A stretch of 64,000 nt of DNA from Pontibacter pamirensis. GTDB taxonomy: Bacteria > Bacteroidota > Bacteroidia > Cytophagales > Hymenobacteraceae. A model generated the notes under the pieces. The model was not told the origin of the DNA, made no database searches, and was given only the letters and a program-made list of their open reading frames with translations. Made by a program: the position numbers and the translations under genes. The stretch spans positions 1 to 64,000 of the forward strand of contig NZ_SSNI01000032.1 of NCBI RefSeq assembly GCF_010015475.1, given 5' to 3'. Numbering within the stretch: position 1 is the first letter of the stretch; every line of letters starts with the position of its first letter. This document shows positions 34,714-43,173 of the stretch, in pieces.

Positions 34714-35808
34714 ATGAAAATAAAGGTACTCGACGGTCTGCGGGGATACGCTGCGCTCTCCATCATTATAGCCCATTCCCCGTTAATCTCAGGGCCTGCC
34801 ATCATCGAAACCCTGCATGGGTATGTGCAGCACTACAAACTGGCCTACCTCGGAGTGGATGTTTTCTTTGTGCTATCAGGATTCCTGATCACCCGTATCC
34901 TCCTCAAGGAAAAGGCAGAAGGCAGGTTCTCCTTCAGAACTTTCTACCTGAAGCGCTGCCTGCGTATTTTCCCTGTCTACTACCTGGTGATGCTGATTTG
35001 CGGGGTGCTATTCACCTGGCAGGGGATGGATTACGTGTCGCTGTACTGGTCAAACTATTACTTTGCATTGAATCAGGACCCGCACCCGCTGCGCCATACG
35101 TGGTCTTTGGCGGTAGAGGAGCATTTCTACCTTGTGTGGCCTGCCTTGCTGTACTTCTTTTCTCTGAGGCGTGCAAAGCAGGTTATTCTCTTCGGGATAC
35201 CTGCCCTGGTGGTACTGTCTCTTTTCTACACCTACAGCCAGTACAATGCCTTAGAGGCAGAGTACTTGATCTACAAGGGGAGCCAGTTTCGTATCCTCTC
35301 CCTTGCCATAGGGTCTTGTTTTGCCTTTAAGGAGAAGACCATCCGAAACATCAGTCCGAAGAACCAAGCCTTTTTGCTCCTTTTGTTCGCCGTGACTTAT
35401 GTGCTGGCCGTGAAAATAAAGTGGACCTTCCTTGTGAACTATATCCCTTCGCAGGCGCTGCTGCTGAGCCTGTTTGCCATAGCTTCCGCCTCTATTTTTC
35501 TCCTGGTGCTGCAGTTTGAGAAAAGGCAAGGTCTTATTCACACGCTTTTAACCAACAAGCTAATCTCATTTATCGGGATGATAAGCTATGGTCTGTACCT
35601 GTACCACTTTCCGATATTCTATTTTTTCGGGATTACCCAGAAGCAGCTTCAGGGAGAGGCAGTCTCCTTAGGCAGTTTTATCTTACCGCTGTTGCTTGTA
35701 TTCTTAATCCCAGTTGTCTCTTATTATGTAGTTGAAAAGCCCCTGCTGAAACTCAAAGACAGAATAGAGAAGAAGAAAGCTGCCGTCAGGGAGTTGGTGC
35801 CATCATAA
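34714..35808 (+). CDS. Acyltransferase-3 (OafA/YrhL-like) membrane protein
   Basis: A 364-residue integral membrane O-acyltransferase with about ten hydrophobic segments. The diagnostic motifs are LGVDVFFVLSGFLITRILL (about residues 48-66), the RxFRTFYLKRCLRIFPVYY segment and RHTWSLAVEEHFYLVWP (about 128-144). Such enzymes transfer acyl groups to sugars of O-antigen, capsule or peptidoglycan. It sits between the dead integrase and the IS remnant, so it may be cargo of the old island. A 16-bp hairpin overlaps its stop codon. Confidence 0.92.
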   Translation: MKIKVLDGLRGYAALSIIIAHSPLISGPAIIETLHGYVQHYKLAYLGVDVFFVLSGFLITRILLKEKAEGRFSFRTFYLKRCLRIFPVYYLVMLICGVLFTWQGMDYVSLYWSNYYFALNQDPHPLRHTWSLAVEEHFYLVWPALLYFFSLRRAKQVILFGIPALVVLSLFYTYSQYNALEAEYLIYKGSQFRILSLAIGSCFAFKEKTIRNISPKNQAFLLLLFAVTYVLAVKIKWTFLVNYIPSQALLLSLFAIASASIFLLVLQFEKRQGLIHTLLTNKLISFIGMISYGLYLYHFPIFYFFGITQKQLQGEAVSLGSFILPLLLVFLIPVVSYYVVEKPLLKLKDRIEKKKAAVRELVPS

Positions 35809-35852
35809 ACAGTAAAACCAACTGGTAGTAGGTGGCTTTACTGTTTATGATG
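35801..35852 (+). terminator. Terminator overlapping the acyltransferase stop codon
   Basis: CATCATAAACAGTAAA pairs perfectly over 16 bp with TTTACTGTTTATGATG (35837-35852). The left arm contains the stop codon TAA. There is no long T run, so strength is uncertain. Confidence 0.6.
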
Positions 35853-35905
35853 AGGTGTTTGCTCTATTGTTGAGATTGCCATTACAAAATTATTAGAAAG
35901 AGAGG

Positions 35906-36055
35906 TTAAAGTTTATCTGTTTCTTCGTCCTTACGTCTTGGCTTCTTTGTTCCTTTGTTATCAGTTGAAGCGGTTTCTATGTCTTCTTTTGCTGTATTCC
36001 ATATGTGAGAAAAGGCGTCAAACTTTTTCTCCAACTTATCTAACCTATTATTTGT
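35906..36055 (-). pseudogene. Possible gene tail truncated by the IS3 remnant
   Basis: A minus-strand frame of about 48 codons runs from the IS3 boundary to the stop at 35906, with a charged helical look (NRLDKLEKKFDAF, then a Lys/Arg/Asp-rich end). Its upstream part is IS sequence, so no genuine start is seen. It could be the 3' end of a gene disrupted by the insertion, or chance coding potential. Confidence 0.3.
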
Positions 36056-36531
36056 GGAACTGCAGTGTTTTATTGGAGACTTTATCAGGCAGCCACAGCT
36101 TGGTTGCACAACAGGCTTTCATATTGGCAAGACGTCAGGTATCCAAGTGCTGAATGCCTCCTCTTCCGGTTGTAAAAGCCTTCGATGTATTCAAACACGG
36201 CCAGCCGGGCCTCCTGCCTGGTGGCCAACCCACCACTTTCCTGTCGGCCAGGTCCAGCACCGCCTCCTTCAGCTCCTTTTGCAGCCGCTTTATCTCCCTT
36301 TGCTCGTCTGTTAGCCCTTCCGCGGACCGGACTGGCAAGCTGTCCTTCTGCCGCCATTTGCTCAGCCGGCCGGGATCTATTCCCAGTTCCTCAGCTACTT
36401 CTTTTATCGAACCCCTCGCGTAGGAAAGGTCAATGGCCATCCGCTTGAAGGAGGCATCAAATTCGCACCTGTTCATAGTAGTCAAATTTAAACCTTTATT
36501 TAAATCTGCCTAAGAAAAAGACTCCAGTCAA
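36056..36531 (-). mobile_element. IS3-family (IS150-like) remnant with internal deletion
   Basis: The ORF at 36485 begins as an IS3 OrfA helix-turn-helix (FDASFKRMAIDLSYARGS and SIKEVAEELGIDPGRLSKWRQK) with the coiled coil EREIK-LQKEL, then after about residue 75 passes into unrelated sequence. In another frame, at 36085-36180, the end of OrfB is recognisable (FEYIEGFYNRKRRHSALGYLT), so almost all of OrfB, including the catalytic Asp/Asp/Glu core, is deleted. The ends fit IS150-type repeats: GAACTGCAGTGTTTTATTGG at one boundary and GACTGGAGTCTTTTT at the other. No target duplication is evident. Confidence 0.8.
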
Positions 36532-36560
36532 AGGTAGCAAGTCCAGTTTTGAGGTACTAG

Positions 36561-36584
36561 TATTGGTATAAATATATACCAATA
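36561..36584. promoter_or_regulatory. Perfect 10-bp inverted repeat upstream of the SpoIIAA-like gene
   Basis: TATTGGTATA-AATA-TATACCAATA is a perfect palindrome with a 4-nt centre, 71 nt before the start codon at 36656. It may be an operator or a cruciform-prone AT-rich element. Confidence 0.4.
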
Positions 36585-36655
36585 TATTTAAAAAAGTTAT
36601 TGAAGTAGTTAAACAAATAGGTACCTTTACAGTTCTCTGCTTAAATACTTATTTT

Positions 36656-37072
36656 ATGCTCCTCTACAATGGTATCATCACTCTTGACTATAATCCCGCG
36701 ACAGACGTGTTGGTGACCAGCATGCCCGACGTCAGGCTGTTCGGGTTGTCAGAGGTTGGCTTCTGCCTGGACCTTATCGTGGAGAGCGTGAGGAACTATG
36801 ACATCAAGCACCTGCTGCTCGACTCCAGCCAATCCGTTGTGGAGGTGGAGGACCAAGCCTACAAGGCTGTCACCGCAAAGTTCGGCATGGACCTGATGAA
36901 AACCCGCCTCAGGAAGATAGCGCGGGTAGCAACTGCAGACGCCAAGCGGGAGGAAAAGTCCGCCCGGATTTCCGCAGAGCTCCGGCAGGAACTCAACCTG
37001 CCCATGGCGTTCCAGAGCTTCCCCAGCCAGGACGAGGCGATGGACTGGCTGCTCTCACCAGTGCCGGCTTAA
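36656..37072 (+). CDS. Small SpoIIAA/STAS-like protein
   Basis: A 138-residue cytoplasmic protein resembling the SpoIIAA/STAS-type sensor family seen in Bacteroidota: an N-terminal beta hairpin (ITLDYNPATDVLVTSM), a helix, then DIKHLLLDSSQS at about 65-76, and a long C-terminal helix. No phosphorylation site is obvious. Start is ATG 36656; G/C-rich third positions contrast with the AT-rich flanks. A perfect palindrome precedes it. Function unknown. Confidence 0.6.
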   Translation: MLLYNGIITLDYNPATDVLVTSMPDVRLFGLSEVGFCLDLIVESVRNYDIKHLLLDSSQSVVEVEDQAYKAVTAKFGMDLMKTRLRKIARVATADAKREEKSARISAELRQELNLPMAFQSFPSQDEAMDWLLSPVPA

Positions 37073-37147
37073 GGGAAGCAAATTCTGCTGTAGCCTTAAC
37101 ATGTAAATAACATCACCCTGAATTTATTTCAGGGTATTCGTTGCTCT

Positions 37148-37669
37148 TTACTGTAACTCGATCTTGTCTATTTCCAGCCTGAAATTCTCGGCTTTTCCAT
37201 TGCCAATCATAAACCGGATTTCCTGGATCTTATTGGCGTTGAAGTTGGGCTGGTTCAGCTTATTTCCGCGGAAGGTGGGTTCCATTTTGTTAAGCGGGAT
37301 GTCTATGTTTTGCCATTCTCCGCTGGTTTTGAAGGTGTATACATAGGATGCCCTTTCATTCAGATTAGCTTTTATCCTGAATTGGTATTCCTTTCCGTCT
37401 CCTTTTAAACGGATGACTGCCTTATCATAGCCACTTATGTCTTTGGGTTCAAAATGATACTGCATAGAAGCAAATCCGCCGTCGTTCTCCAGGGAAACAT
37501 ATCCTGTAAAAACCGCATTTCCCTCTTCACTTCGCGAGAGTTCGCTGGTGGAATTCCCACCCATCACCACGTCGTTTTCTATTTCCCACACTGACCAATC
37601 TGATGAGGAACTAAAATCAAAAAGGAGTAAGCTGTTCATAATTATTGTTGTTAAAAATAAAGCTTTCAT
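37148..37669 (-). CDS. CIA30-family (carbohydrate-binding-like) protein
   Basis: A 173-residue protein with the CIA30/NADH:ubiquinone complex I intermediate-associated 30 fold, a beta-jelly-roll. The typical opening is visible (LLFDFSSSSDWSVWEIENDVVMGGNSTSELS), followed by GYVSLENDGGFASMQYHF and the closing EIRFMIGNGKAENFRLEIDKI. Bacterial members are stress or polysaccharide-related proteins. It is convergent with the small SpoIIAA-like gene, with a short ACCCTGAA/TTCAGGGT hairpin between them. Its start has no signal peptide clearly, only a short hydrophobic lead. Confidence 0.85.
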   Translation of the reverse strand: MKALFLTTIIMNSLLLFDFSSSSDWSVWEIENDVVMGGNSTSELSRSEEGNAVFTGYVSLENDGGFASMQYHFEPKDISGYDKAVIRLKGDGKEYQFRIKANLNERASYVYTFKTSGEWQNIDIPLNKMEPTFRGNKLNQPNFNANKIQEIRFMIGNGKAENFRLEIDKIELQ

Positions 37670-37712
37670 TGCTGCAATCTTTACATCAGGTTAAATTCAA
37701 TCTTTCAGACTT

Positions 37713-37901
37713 CTAAGTAACTTCTTCGGCTTTAAATAGTTTTTGATCGCTCAGTTTTCGATGAGTGGTAGAAACAAGCATATTATTTAGCTCATGTTGT
37801 AGGACGCTTTTACCTTTCGGTTTATAACCTAATTTATTGAGTAATAAACACCAGTCATTTCTTCTCCAGACCGCCAAAGTCTATTTGTAATTTCTTTGCA
37901 T
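37713..37901 (-). pseudogene. Small ORF interrupted by a TAG codon
   Basis: A minus-strand frame begins MQRNYK, meets TAG at codon 7, then continues open to 37713 as a well-formed, charged sequence (RRNDWCLLLNKLGYKPKGKS then HELNNMLVSTTHRKLSDQKLFK). The second part could initiate at a TTG at 37877. Its A/T-rich codon use differs from the core genes. It may be a remnant or a short protein from the old mobile DNA; I cannot name a family. Confidence 0.35.
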
Positions 37902-38468
37902 TTTGTATCTTTATGTTAATTAAATGCAATTTAACAGATAAAAGGTAGCAGTAACGAGAAAAGCACCGTCATTTAGTGCAATTCATTTAAACGTATATAT
38001 ACGGATGATGCGCTTCTACTCGGTTATACACGGCTACAGCTATAAAAGCAACTCATATCGGTAGCTCCAAGCAGAGAGAGCATGAGTAGAAGTGTCTTCC
38101 ACGAGGTCAACAGTTGGCGTGCCCAGTGCAATTGCTCTAGCTTACAGGCTGTGGTTGCGGAAGCATGTTAACTTAATGATTGCACTGAAATTGATCATTG
38201 AACCCTTTAGGATATTATAAGAATATGTTTGTTCTGCTACAGCTCTAACGCTAAACGATGCTTTATCTTGCCAGCTGAAGCAGAGAAGGGAGAGGGATAA
38301 TCCTTAGACGACATAGAAATAAATAAGGAAACAGGGAGTGGTGCGGTTGCGTACAATAGATAAGCCCCCTTGCATTCAGTGAAGCAGGCTCTAAATGAAT
38401 TGTGCAAAGCATGACTTTGTACAGGCGCTCTAGTTGTCTTGAGCACCTCATCCTCTAACAGTACTCAG
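37902..38468. other. AT-rich intergenic stretch before the DACNV gene
   Basis: No gene is recognised. The stretch is AT-rich and includes the palindrome CGTATATATACG at 37992-38003. Short open frames on both strands lack family resemblance and have no start context. It presumably contains the promoter of the 38469 gene. Confidence 0.5.
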
Positions 38469-39629
38469 ATGAAGAGCGAGACAACACAACCGACTCCCAT
38501 TAAAAAATACCATGCGGCCCTGACACTCGTCGAAACGGTGGAAAGGCACTACTCTCACTATATATCCACGACTCGTCATCACAGTGGCCAGAGGCAGGCG
38601 ACCCAGCCCCATGCGCAGGCTATCGAGGCAATCATTGATACAGCGTTCTGGACAAGTCTCAGGCGGGAGGAAGGGCTTGCTCCTAAAATATCACTGGCCT
38701 TCCTCTCCCCGGAGCAGGCCAGGCAGCCACTACTCTTCAGGCAGCGTCTGGAGCTTACCACAAAAAACCTCACGAAGATAGCCCCTGGTGTTGAGCGCCC
38801 CGGAATTCACCTTGGGGTATGGTATGAGGAAGGGGAGCTGTACGTATGGGGAACCACACGCCAGCTTCCCTATTCCTGTTTTGTCGTAGACGTAACCGAG
38901 CCCGGCGTGCTGGTCATCAAGCATAAGCGAGGCGAGGGGCTCGTTAAATTCAAGAATATGGCTGTGCTGATTGGGGAGGAGGTAAAGGTAATAGATGAGA
39001 CCAGCGCCCATCTGCCCGACTGCCCGACGTTGGTAACCTCACTGCTCGGCCTGGAGCCCTCTTCTTCCTGGAACGACCCTGTAAATGCGCTGGTGCAGGT
39101 AGCCATATCTATGCGCGCCCACAGGCATGGCGGAGCCCTTCTGATTGTACCGGCTGGCACCGATACATGGCATAAGTCAATTGTGCACCCGATCCTGCAC
39201 TTGATAGAACCTCCCTTTTACGGGCTCTCCGAACTGATGAAACAGGACCTGAGCGAGAGAGGGAGCCAGTGGCAGGAAGCACTCCATGATTCTATTGACA
39301 CCATTGCCTGCCTTACGGCTGTAGACGGCGCAACCATTATCAGCGATGAGTATGAGCTGATCGCTTTCGGCGCCAAGATAAGCCGGTCAATTGGAAGGGG
39401 GCCGGTGGAGCGGATTGTGGTGACCGAACCGGTTGTTGGCTCTGAAGCCAGCATTGTTCATCCAACGCAGAACGGGGGAACCCGGCATATGTCGGCGGCA
39501 CAGTTCGTGCATGATCAGCAGGATGCCATCGCGCTGGTAGCATCACAGGACGGACGCTTTACAGCTTTCGCCTGGTCACCGTGCGTGGAAATGGTACAAG
39601 CACATAGAATTGACACGCTGTTGATGTAA
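38469..39629 (+). CDS. DACNV-sensor protein with DisA_N-like diadenylate cyclase domain
   Basis: A 386-residue cytoplasmic protein. Residues about 10-180 resemble the probable sensor domain called DACNV, which is known fused to diadenylate cyclase domains. Residues about 200-370 carry DisA_N-type features: GGALLIVP (221-228), the DGA nucleotide-binding motif (Asp286), GTRH (337-340) followed by MSAAQF rather than the usual RAA, and the closing beta strands DAIALVASQDGRFTAF. The retained DGA and RH motifs are what c-di-AMP synthesis needs, so an active or diverged cyclase is likely. I chose ATG 38469; TTG 38439 is in frame. It has no cotranscribed neighbour and lies in the accessory region. 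Confidence 0.75.
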   Translation: MKSETTQPTPIKKYHAALTLVETVERHYSHYISTTRHHSGQRQATQPHAQAIEAIIDTAFWTSLRREEGLAPKISLAFLSPEQARQPLLFRQRLELTTKNLTKIAPGVERPGIHLGVWYEEGELYVWGTTRQLPYSCFVVDVTEPGVLVIKHKRGEGLVKFKNMAVLIGEEVKVIDETSAHLPDCPTLVTSLLGLEPSSSWNDPVNALVQVAISMRAHRHGGALLIVPAGTDTWHKSIVHPILHLIEPPFYGLSELMKQDLSERGSQWQEALHDSIDTIACLTAVDGATIISDEYELIAFGAKISRSIGRGPVERIVVTEPVVGSEASIVHPTQNGGTRHMSAAQFVHDQQDAIALVASQDGRFTAFAWSPCVEMVQAHRIDTLLM

Positions 39630-40310
39630 GAACTTGTGTTGATGGGACATAAATGTGGCGATTTAGCAGCAGTAGAAAGGTGCCTGTAGGACATTAAGTT
39701 GCTGGTGCGCTGTTAAGAATATTTTACAACATTATGAAAAGCAGAATCTTAACAGTACTACCAAATCAAAGCAAGTCAAAATAAACCAATTTTAATTAGT
39801 ACAACTAATATATAAGGTTGGATTAAAGATAAAAATAAGACCAGCCAGACTAACACGAAATGTAAGTTCATTGCTGCGGGTATTGTTCAGTAGAAGTATT
39901 TTATATGTATCAGTGCATCTTGTATACATACACATCCTCCACCCCTAAAGCTGGAACTCTATTGTCTCTTACACTCTAGTCACAGTTGAATTATGGCTTT
40001 GTTTACAAAAGGGGAAGAAATAATGAAGTTTATGAACCTAACGATGAGGATTAACAGCGCGCGCCTTCATGGTAAAATTGCAAAGGCATAAAAAAATATA
40101 TAGAAATTATAATATATTTTGCAGCGTAATATTCGTAGAGATGGCAGCAGATGCCATTGCCCTAATTTAAAACGTGCCGGTGCTGCGGCAGGTTAACAGG
40201 CTGCAGTTCCCTGTGTGGCTTTAATGGGAGCCCTTGAGAGGCATCTTGGGAAAGCAGGGGCGTCAGGAGCGTCTATTTTAGTACTTCACACTTCAAAAGA
40301 GGAGAAAACC
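39630..40310. other. Long intergenic gap without recognised gene
   Basis: AT-rich, with no frame showing family resemblance. The downstream part becomes G/C-richer near the SPW remnant. I see no strong hairpin, tRNA-like or repeat structure in it. Confidence 0.5.
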
Positions 40311-40655
40311 ATGAGATTCATACCAACCCGCTTTCACGGGATATTAGATTATATGGTGGGGCTGTTGCTGTTGGCCTCGCCCTGGCTGCTGGGCTTCAGC
40401 GAAATAGAGGCCGCCACCAAGGCAGCAATTATAGCAAGTGCCGTGGTGGTGGTGCAGGCAGTTGTGACAGACTTTGAGGCTGGCATCCTCACAAGGTGCC
40501 AATGGGTGTGCACCTGATGATGGTACTGGTGCTTGGCACTGCGCTGGCGGCTTAACCATGGCTGCTCAGTTTTGACGAAAGAACTTACCTGCCGCATCTG
40601 ATTCTCGGCCTGTACCTGCTTCTAGCTTTGCTTACGACACATCGCAGGCCCAGTC
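40311..40655 (+). pseudogene. Frameshifted SPW-repeat membrane protein gene
   Basis: ATG 40311, preceded by a GGAG-like ribosome site, opens a frame with one SPW-repeat unit: MRFIPTRFHGILDYMVGLLL then ASPWLLGF. The frame is disturbed near 40495; the second unit is then found one frame over (PMGVHLMMVLVLGTALAA, stop, PWLLSF, then LPHLILGLYLLLALLT), with an in-frame TAA replacing the expected SPW start. Two disabling changes suggest an inactive gene. SPW proteins are small four-helix membrane proteins of unknown role. Confidence 0.75.
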
Positions 40656-40794
40656 GCCCTTACCAAAGCGGGTATGTTTGTCCTAGGTATGTGCGACGAG
40701 GCGCAAATAAGCTCTTTTGCGGGCAGGGAAGGCACTGTGGAAGATATGCCGTACAGGAAAGGCGCTGCTGCTACCTCAGAGTTATCCCACAGCA

Positions 40795-40965
40795 TCAAGT
40801 GCCGCGGATGGTGCGCTTCTCAAAGTTCATGTGGGAGATAAAGTCATACGAGGTGAGCAGCACCCCGCTGGTGCTTTCGTCCTCTATCTCGAATTCCACG
40901 CGGGAGGCCAGTATGGTGTTGCTGTTTGAGTAGAAAAGGTAAACGCATAGGTAAAAAAATCCCTG
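40795..40965 (-). pseudogene. Possible gene fragment
   Basis: A minus-strand open frame of about 55 codons without a start ATG reads with high G/C third positions (SRVEFEIEDESTSG, LLTSYDFISHMNFEK), unlike the other frames here. It may be a remnant of a gene lost beside the SPW pseudogene; no family is recognised. Confidence 0.25.
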
Positions 40966-41018
40966 CTATGGCGTACAAGGCATGGAACCTAAATTATTCA
41001 ATTTAGATTTTAATAATG

Positions 41019-41039
41019 TACCTTTGTGCCCTACTTTTG
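41019..41039 (+). promoter_or_regulatory. Two candidate -7 boxes upstream of queA
   Basis: TACCTTTG at 41019-41026 and TACTTTTG at 41032-41039 both match TAnnTTTG. They lie 120-140 nt before the queA start, implying a long leader if used. No good -33 element is seen for either. Confidence 0.45.
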
Positions 41040-41158
41040 CAGCAGTAGCGCGTAACTTCAGTTGTAATTGTTTACCTGTGTCAGAGACAACAATAGTGTA
41101 ACTTATTGATATATAACAAGATATATTGTTAGTTATTAAATACCGTAATATTTAATAT

Positions 41159-42205
41159 ATGAAATTATCCGAATTTAAATTCGACCTTCCTGAAGAATAT
41201 TTAGCCACTCACCCCTCCGCAAACCGCGATGAATCCCGTATGATGGTGGTGCACCGCGACTCTGGAAAAATTGAGCACCGCGTTTTCAAAGACATCCTGG
41301 AGTATTTTGATGAAGGCGATGTGATGGTGGTGAACGATACAAAAGTATTTCCGGCGCGCCTATACGGTAATAAAGAGAAAACAGGCGCTAAAATTGAAGT
41401 TTTCCTGTTGCGTGAGTTAAACAAAGACATACACCTATGGGATGTGCTGGTAGACCCTGCCCGTAAAATCCGTGTGGGCAACAAGTTGTACTTTGGCGAA
41501 AGCGACCTGGTGGCCGAGGTAATCGACAACACCACCTCCCGTGGCCGCACCATCAAGTTCCTGTTCGATGGCTCGGATGAGGAATTTTATAAAGCTATCA
41601 ATGACTTGGGCGAAACGCCGCTTCCGAAGTATATTAAGCGCGATGCCGAGCCTGAAGACCGTGAGCGTTATCAGACCGTGTATGCCAAAAACGTAGGTGC
41701 CGTGGCTGCCCCTACAGCTGGTTTGCACTTCACAAAGGAAGTGCTGAAGCGCCTGGAGATTAAAGGTGTGGACGTTACTCCTCTGACGCTTCACGTTGGC
41801 TTAGGAACTTTCCGCCCGGTGGATGTGGAAGACCTGACGAAGCACAAAATGGACTCAGAGAACTTTATGGTTCCGGCAGAGACTGTAAGCATGGTAAACA
41901 ATGCGCTCGATAACAAAAAGCGTGTAGTGGCTATCGGTACTACCACCATGCGCGCCCTTGAGTCTTCTGTGTCGGCTAACAACCGCCTTAAAGCGAACGA
42001 AGGCTGGACAGACCGTTTTATCTTCCCTCCGTACGATTTCAAAATTGCAAACTCGTTGGTAACAAACTTCCACATGCCGGAGTCTACGCTGCTGATGATG
42101 ACCGCTGCCTTCGGTGGATACGAATTGATTATGGAAGCCTACCAGCAGGCTATCAAAGAAAAATACCGCTTCTTCAGCTACGGCGACGTAATGCTGGTGC
42201 TGTAG
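41159..42205 (+). CDS. queA: tRNA preQ1(34) S-adenosylmethionine ribosyltransferase-isomerase
   Basis: Queuosine-biosynthesis enzyme transferring and isomerising the ribosyl group of AdoMet to 7-aminomethyl-7-deazaguanine at tRNA position 34. The 348-residue length and landmarks fit: [19 protein letters not shown] start, [36 protein letters not shown] and [19 protein letters not shown]. The gene is complete, between an accessory gap and ispD. A terminator follows. Confidence 0.97.
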   Translation: MKLSEFKFDLPEEYLATHPSANRDESRMMVVHRDSGKIEHRVFKDILEYFDEGDVMVVNDTKVFPARLYGNKEKTGAKIEVFLLRELNKDIHLWDVLVDPARKIRVGNKLYFGESDLVAEVIDNTTSRGRTIKFLFDGSDEEFYKAINDLGETPLPKYIKRDAEPEDRERYQTVYAKNVGAVAAPTAGLHFTKEVLKRLEIKGVDVTPLTLHVGLGTFRPVDVEDLTKHKMDSENFMVPAETVSMVNNALDNKKRVVAIGTTTMRALESSVSANNRLKANEGWTDRFIFPPYDFKIANSLVTNFHMPESTLLMMTAAFGGYELIMEAYQQAIKEKYRFFSYGDVMLVL

Positions 42206-42229
42206 TAGTTGTCAGATAAATCTTTTCAA

Positions 42230-42265
42230 AAATGCCCCGGCCACTCAAGTCGGGGCATCTTGTTT
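42230..42265 (+). terminator. Terminator after queA
   Basis: AAATGCCCCG pairs with CGGGGCATC-type sequence (8-bp perfect core ATGCCCCG/CGGGGCAT), followed by a TTGTTTT tract, 25 nt after the stop codon. Confidence 0.7.
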
Positions 42266-42293
42266 TATACACGCTTAGCTCCTCCCGCACTAT

Positions 42294-42356
42294 ATTCTCT
42301 AACTTTTTGACCTTCTAACTCTTTAACTTTCTAACTCCCAAACTCTCTAACTTCTC
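42294..42356 (+). repeat. CTCTAACTTT-type degenerate tandem repeats before ispD
   Basis: The stretch repeats short phrases around TCTAACTTT, TTCTAACTC and CTCTAACTT six or seven times, ending at the ispD start codon. It is pyrimidine-rich on this strand, and may act as a leader or reflect slippage. Confidence 0.5.
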
Positions 42357-43034
42357 ATGTCTCAACTTTCCGAATATGGCATTATAGTGGCAGGCGGCTC
42401 AGGCAGCCGGATGCAGCACGAGGTGCCTAAGCAATTTATAGAGGTGGCTGGCAAGCCCATCCTGATGCATACCATCGAGCGGTTTAGTGAGTATAACCCT
42501 GATTTGCGCCTGATTGTGGTGCTGCCGCAGCAACAGCTGCAAACGTGGCGCGACCTATGCCGGAAACACAGCTTCAAAGTTTTCCATATGGCGGTAGCAG
42601 GCGGGGCGACTCGTTTTGGCTCAGTGAAGAATGGGTTGGATGCGGTGCAGGGAGAGGGGCTGGTGGCGGTCCACGATGGCGTGAGGCCGTTTGTGGAGGC
42701 CGCTACTATAAAAGCCGCTTTTGAGGCAGCTGCTGTACATGGCAGTGCCGTGGTAGCGGTGTCGCCCAAAGACTCTATCAGGGAGCTCATACCGGAGGGA
42801 AGCCGTGCCGTGCCGCGGGCTAACTATAAGCTGGTGCAAACGCCACAGTGTTTCCGGGCAGGTGTACTGCGCAGGGCTTATGAGCAGCCGGAGCAGGAGC
42901 ACTTTACGGACGATGCCTCGGTGGTAGAGCAGTTAGGGGAGAAGATTGTGCTGGTAGAAGGGAGTTACCGCAACATCAAGATAACCACTCCGGAAGACCT
43001 TGTTTTAGCAGAAGCTTTTGCAAAGGAGCAATAG
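42357..43034 (+). CDS. ispD: 2-C-methyl-D-erythritol 4-phosphate cytidylyltransferase
   Basis: Third enzyme of the MEP isoprenoid pathway, forming CDP-methylerythritol from CTP and MEP. The product is 225 residues. The CTP-binding loop AGGSGSRM is at residues 12-19, VHDGVRPFV and ANYKLVQTPQCFR carry the substrate-site residues, and TDDASVVEQLG and NIKITTPEDLVLAEAF close the protein. It is free-standing; ispF is not adjacent. The start codon follows a repeated CTCTAACTTT leader. Confidence 0.95.
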   Translation: MSQLSEYGIIVAGGSGSRMQHEVPKQFIEVAGKPILMHTIERFSEYNPDLRLIVVLPQQQLQTWRDLCRKHSFKVFHMAVAGGATRFGSVKNGLDAVQGEGLVAVHDGVRPFVEAATIKAAFEAAAVHGSAVVAVSPKDSIRELIPEGSRAVPRANYKLVQTPQCFRAGVLRRAYEQPEQEHFTDDASVVEQLGEKIVLVEGSYRNIKITTPEDLVLAEAFAKEQ

Positions 43035-43173
43035 AAGCTATAACATATGATTTACTGTGCATGCCTGCATCAAAAGTGAGTCTGAAAACTCACGCCCACT
43101 ATACATTACCGGTTGGATACCGGCGCCAGTAGATAAGTCTTCTGTTTTTCATCTTATGTCTTTTGTCCGGGTT

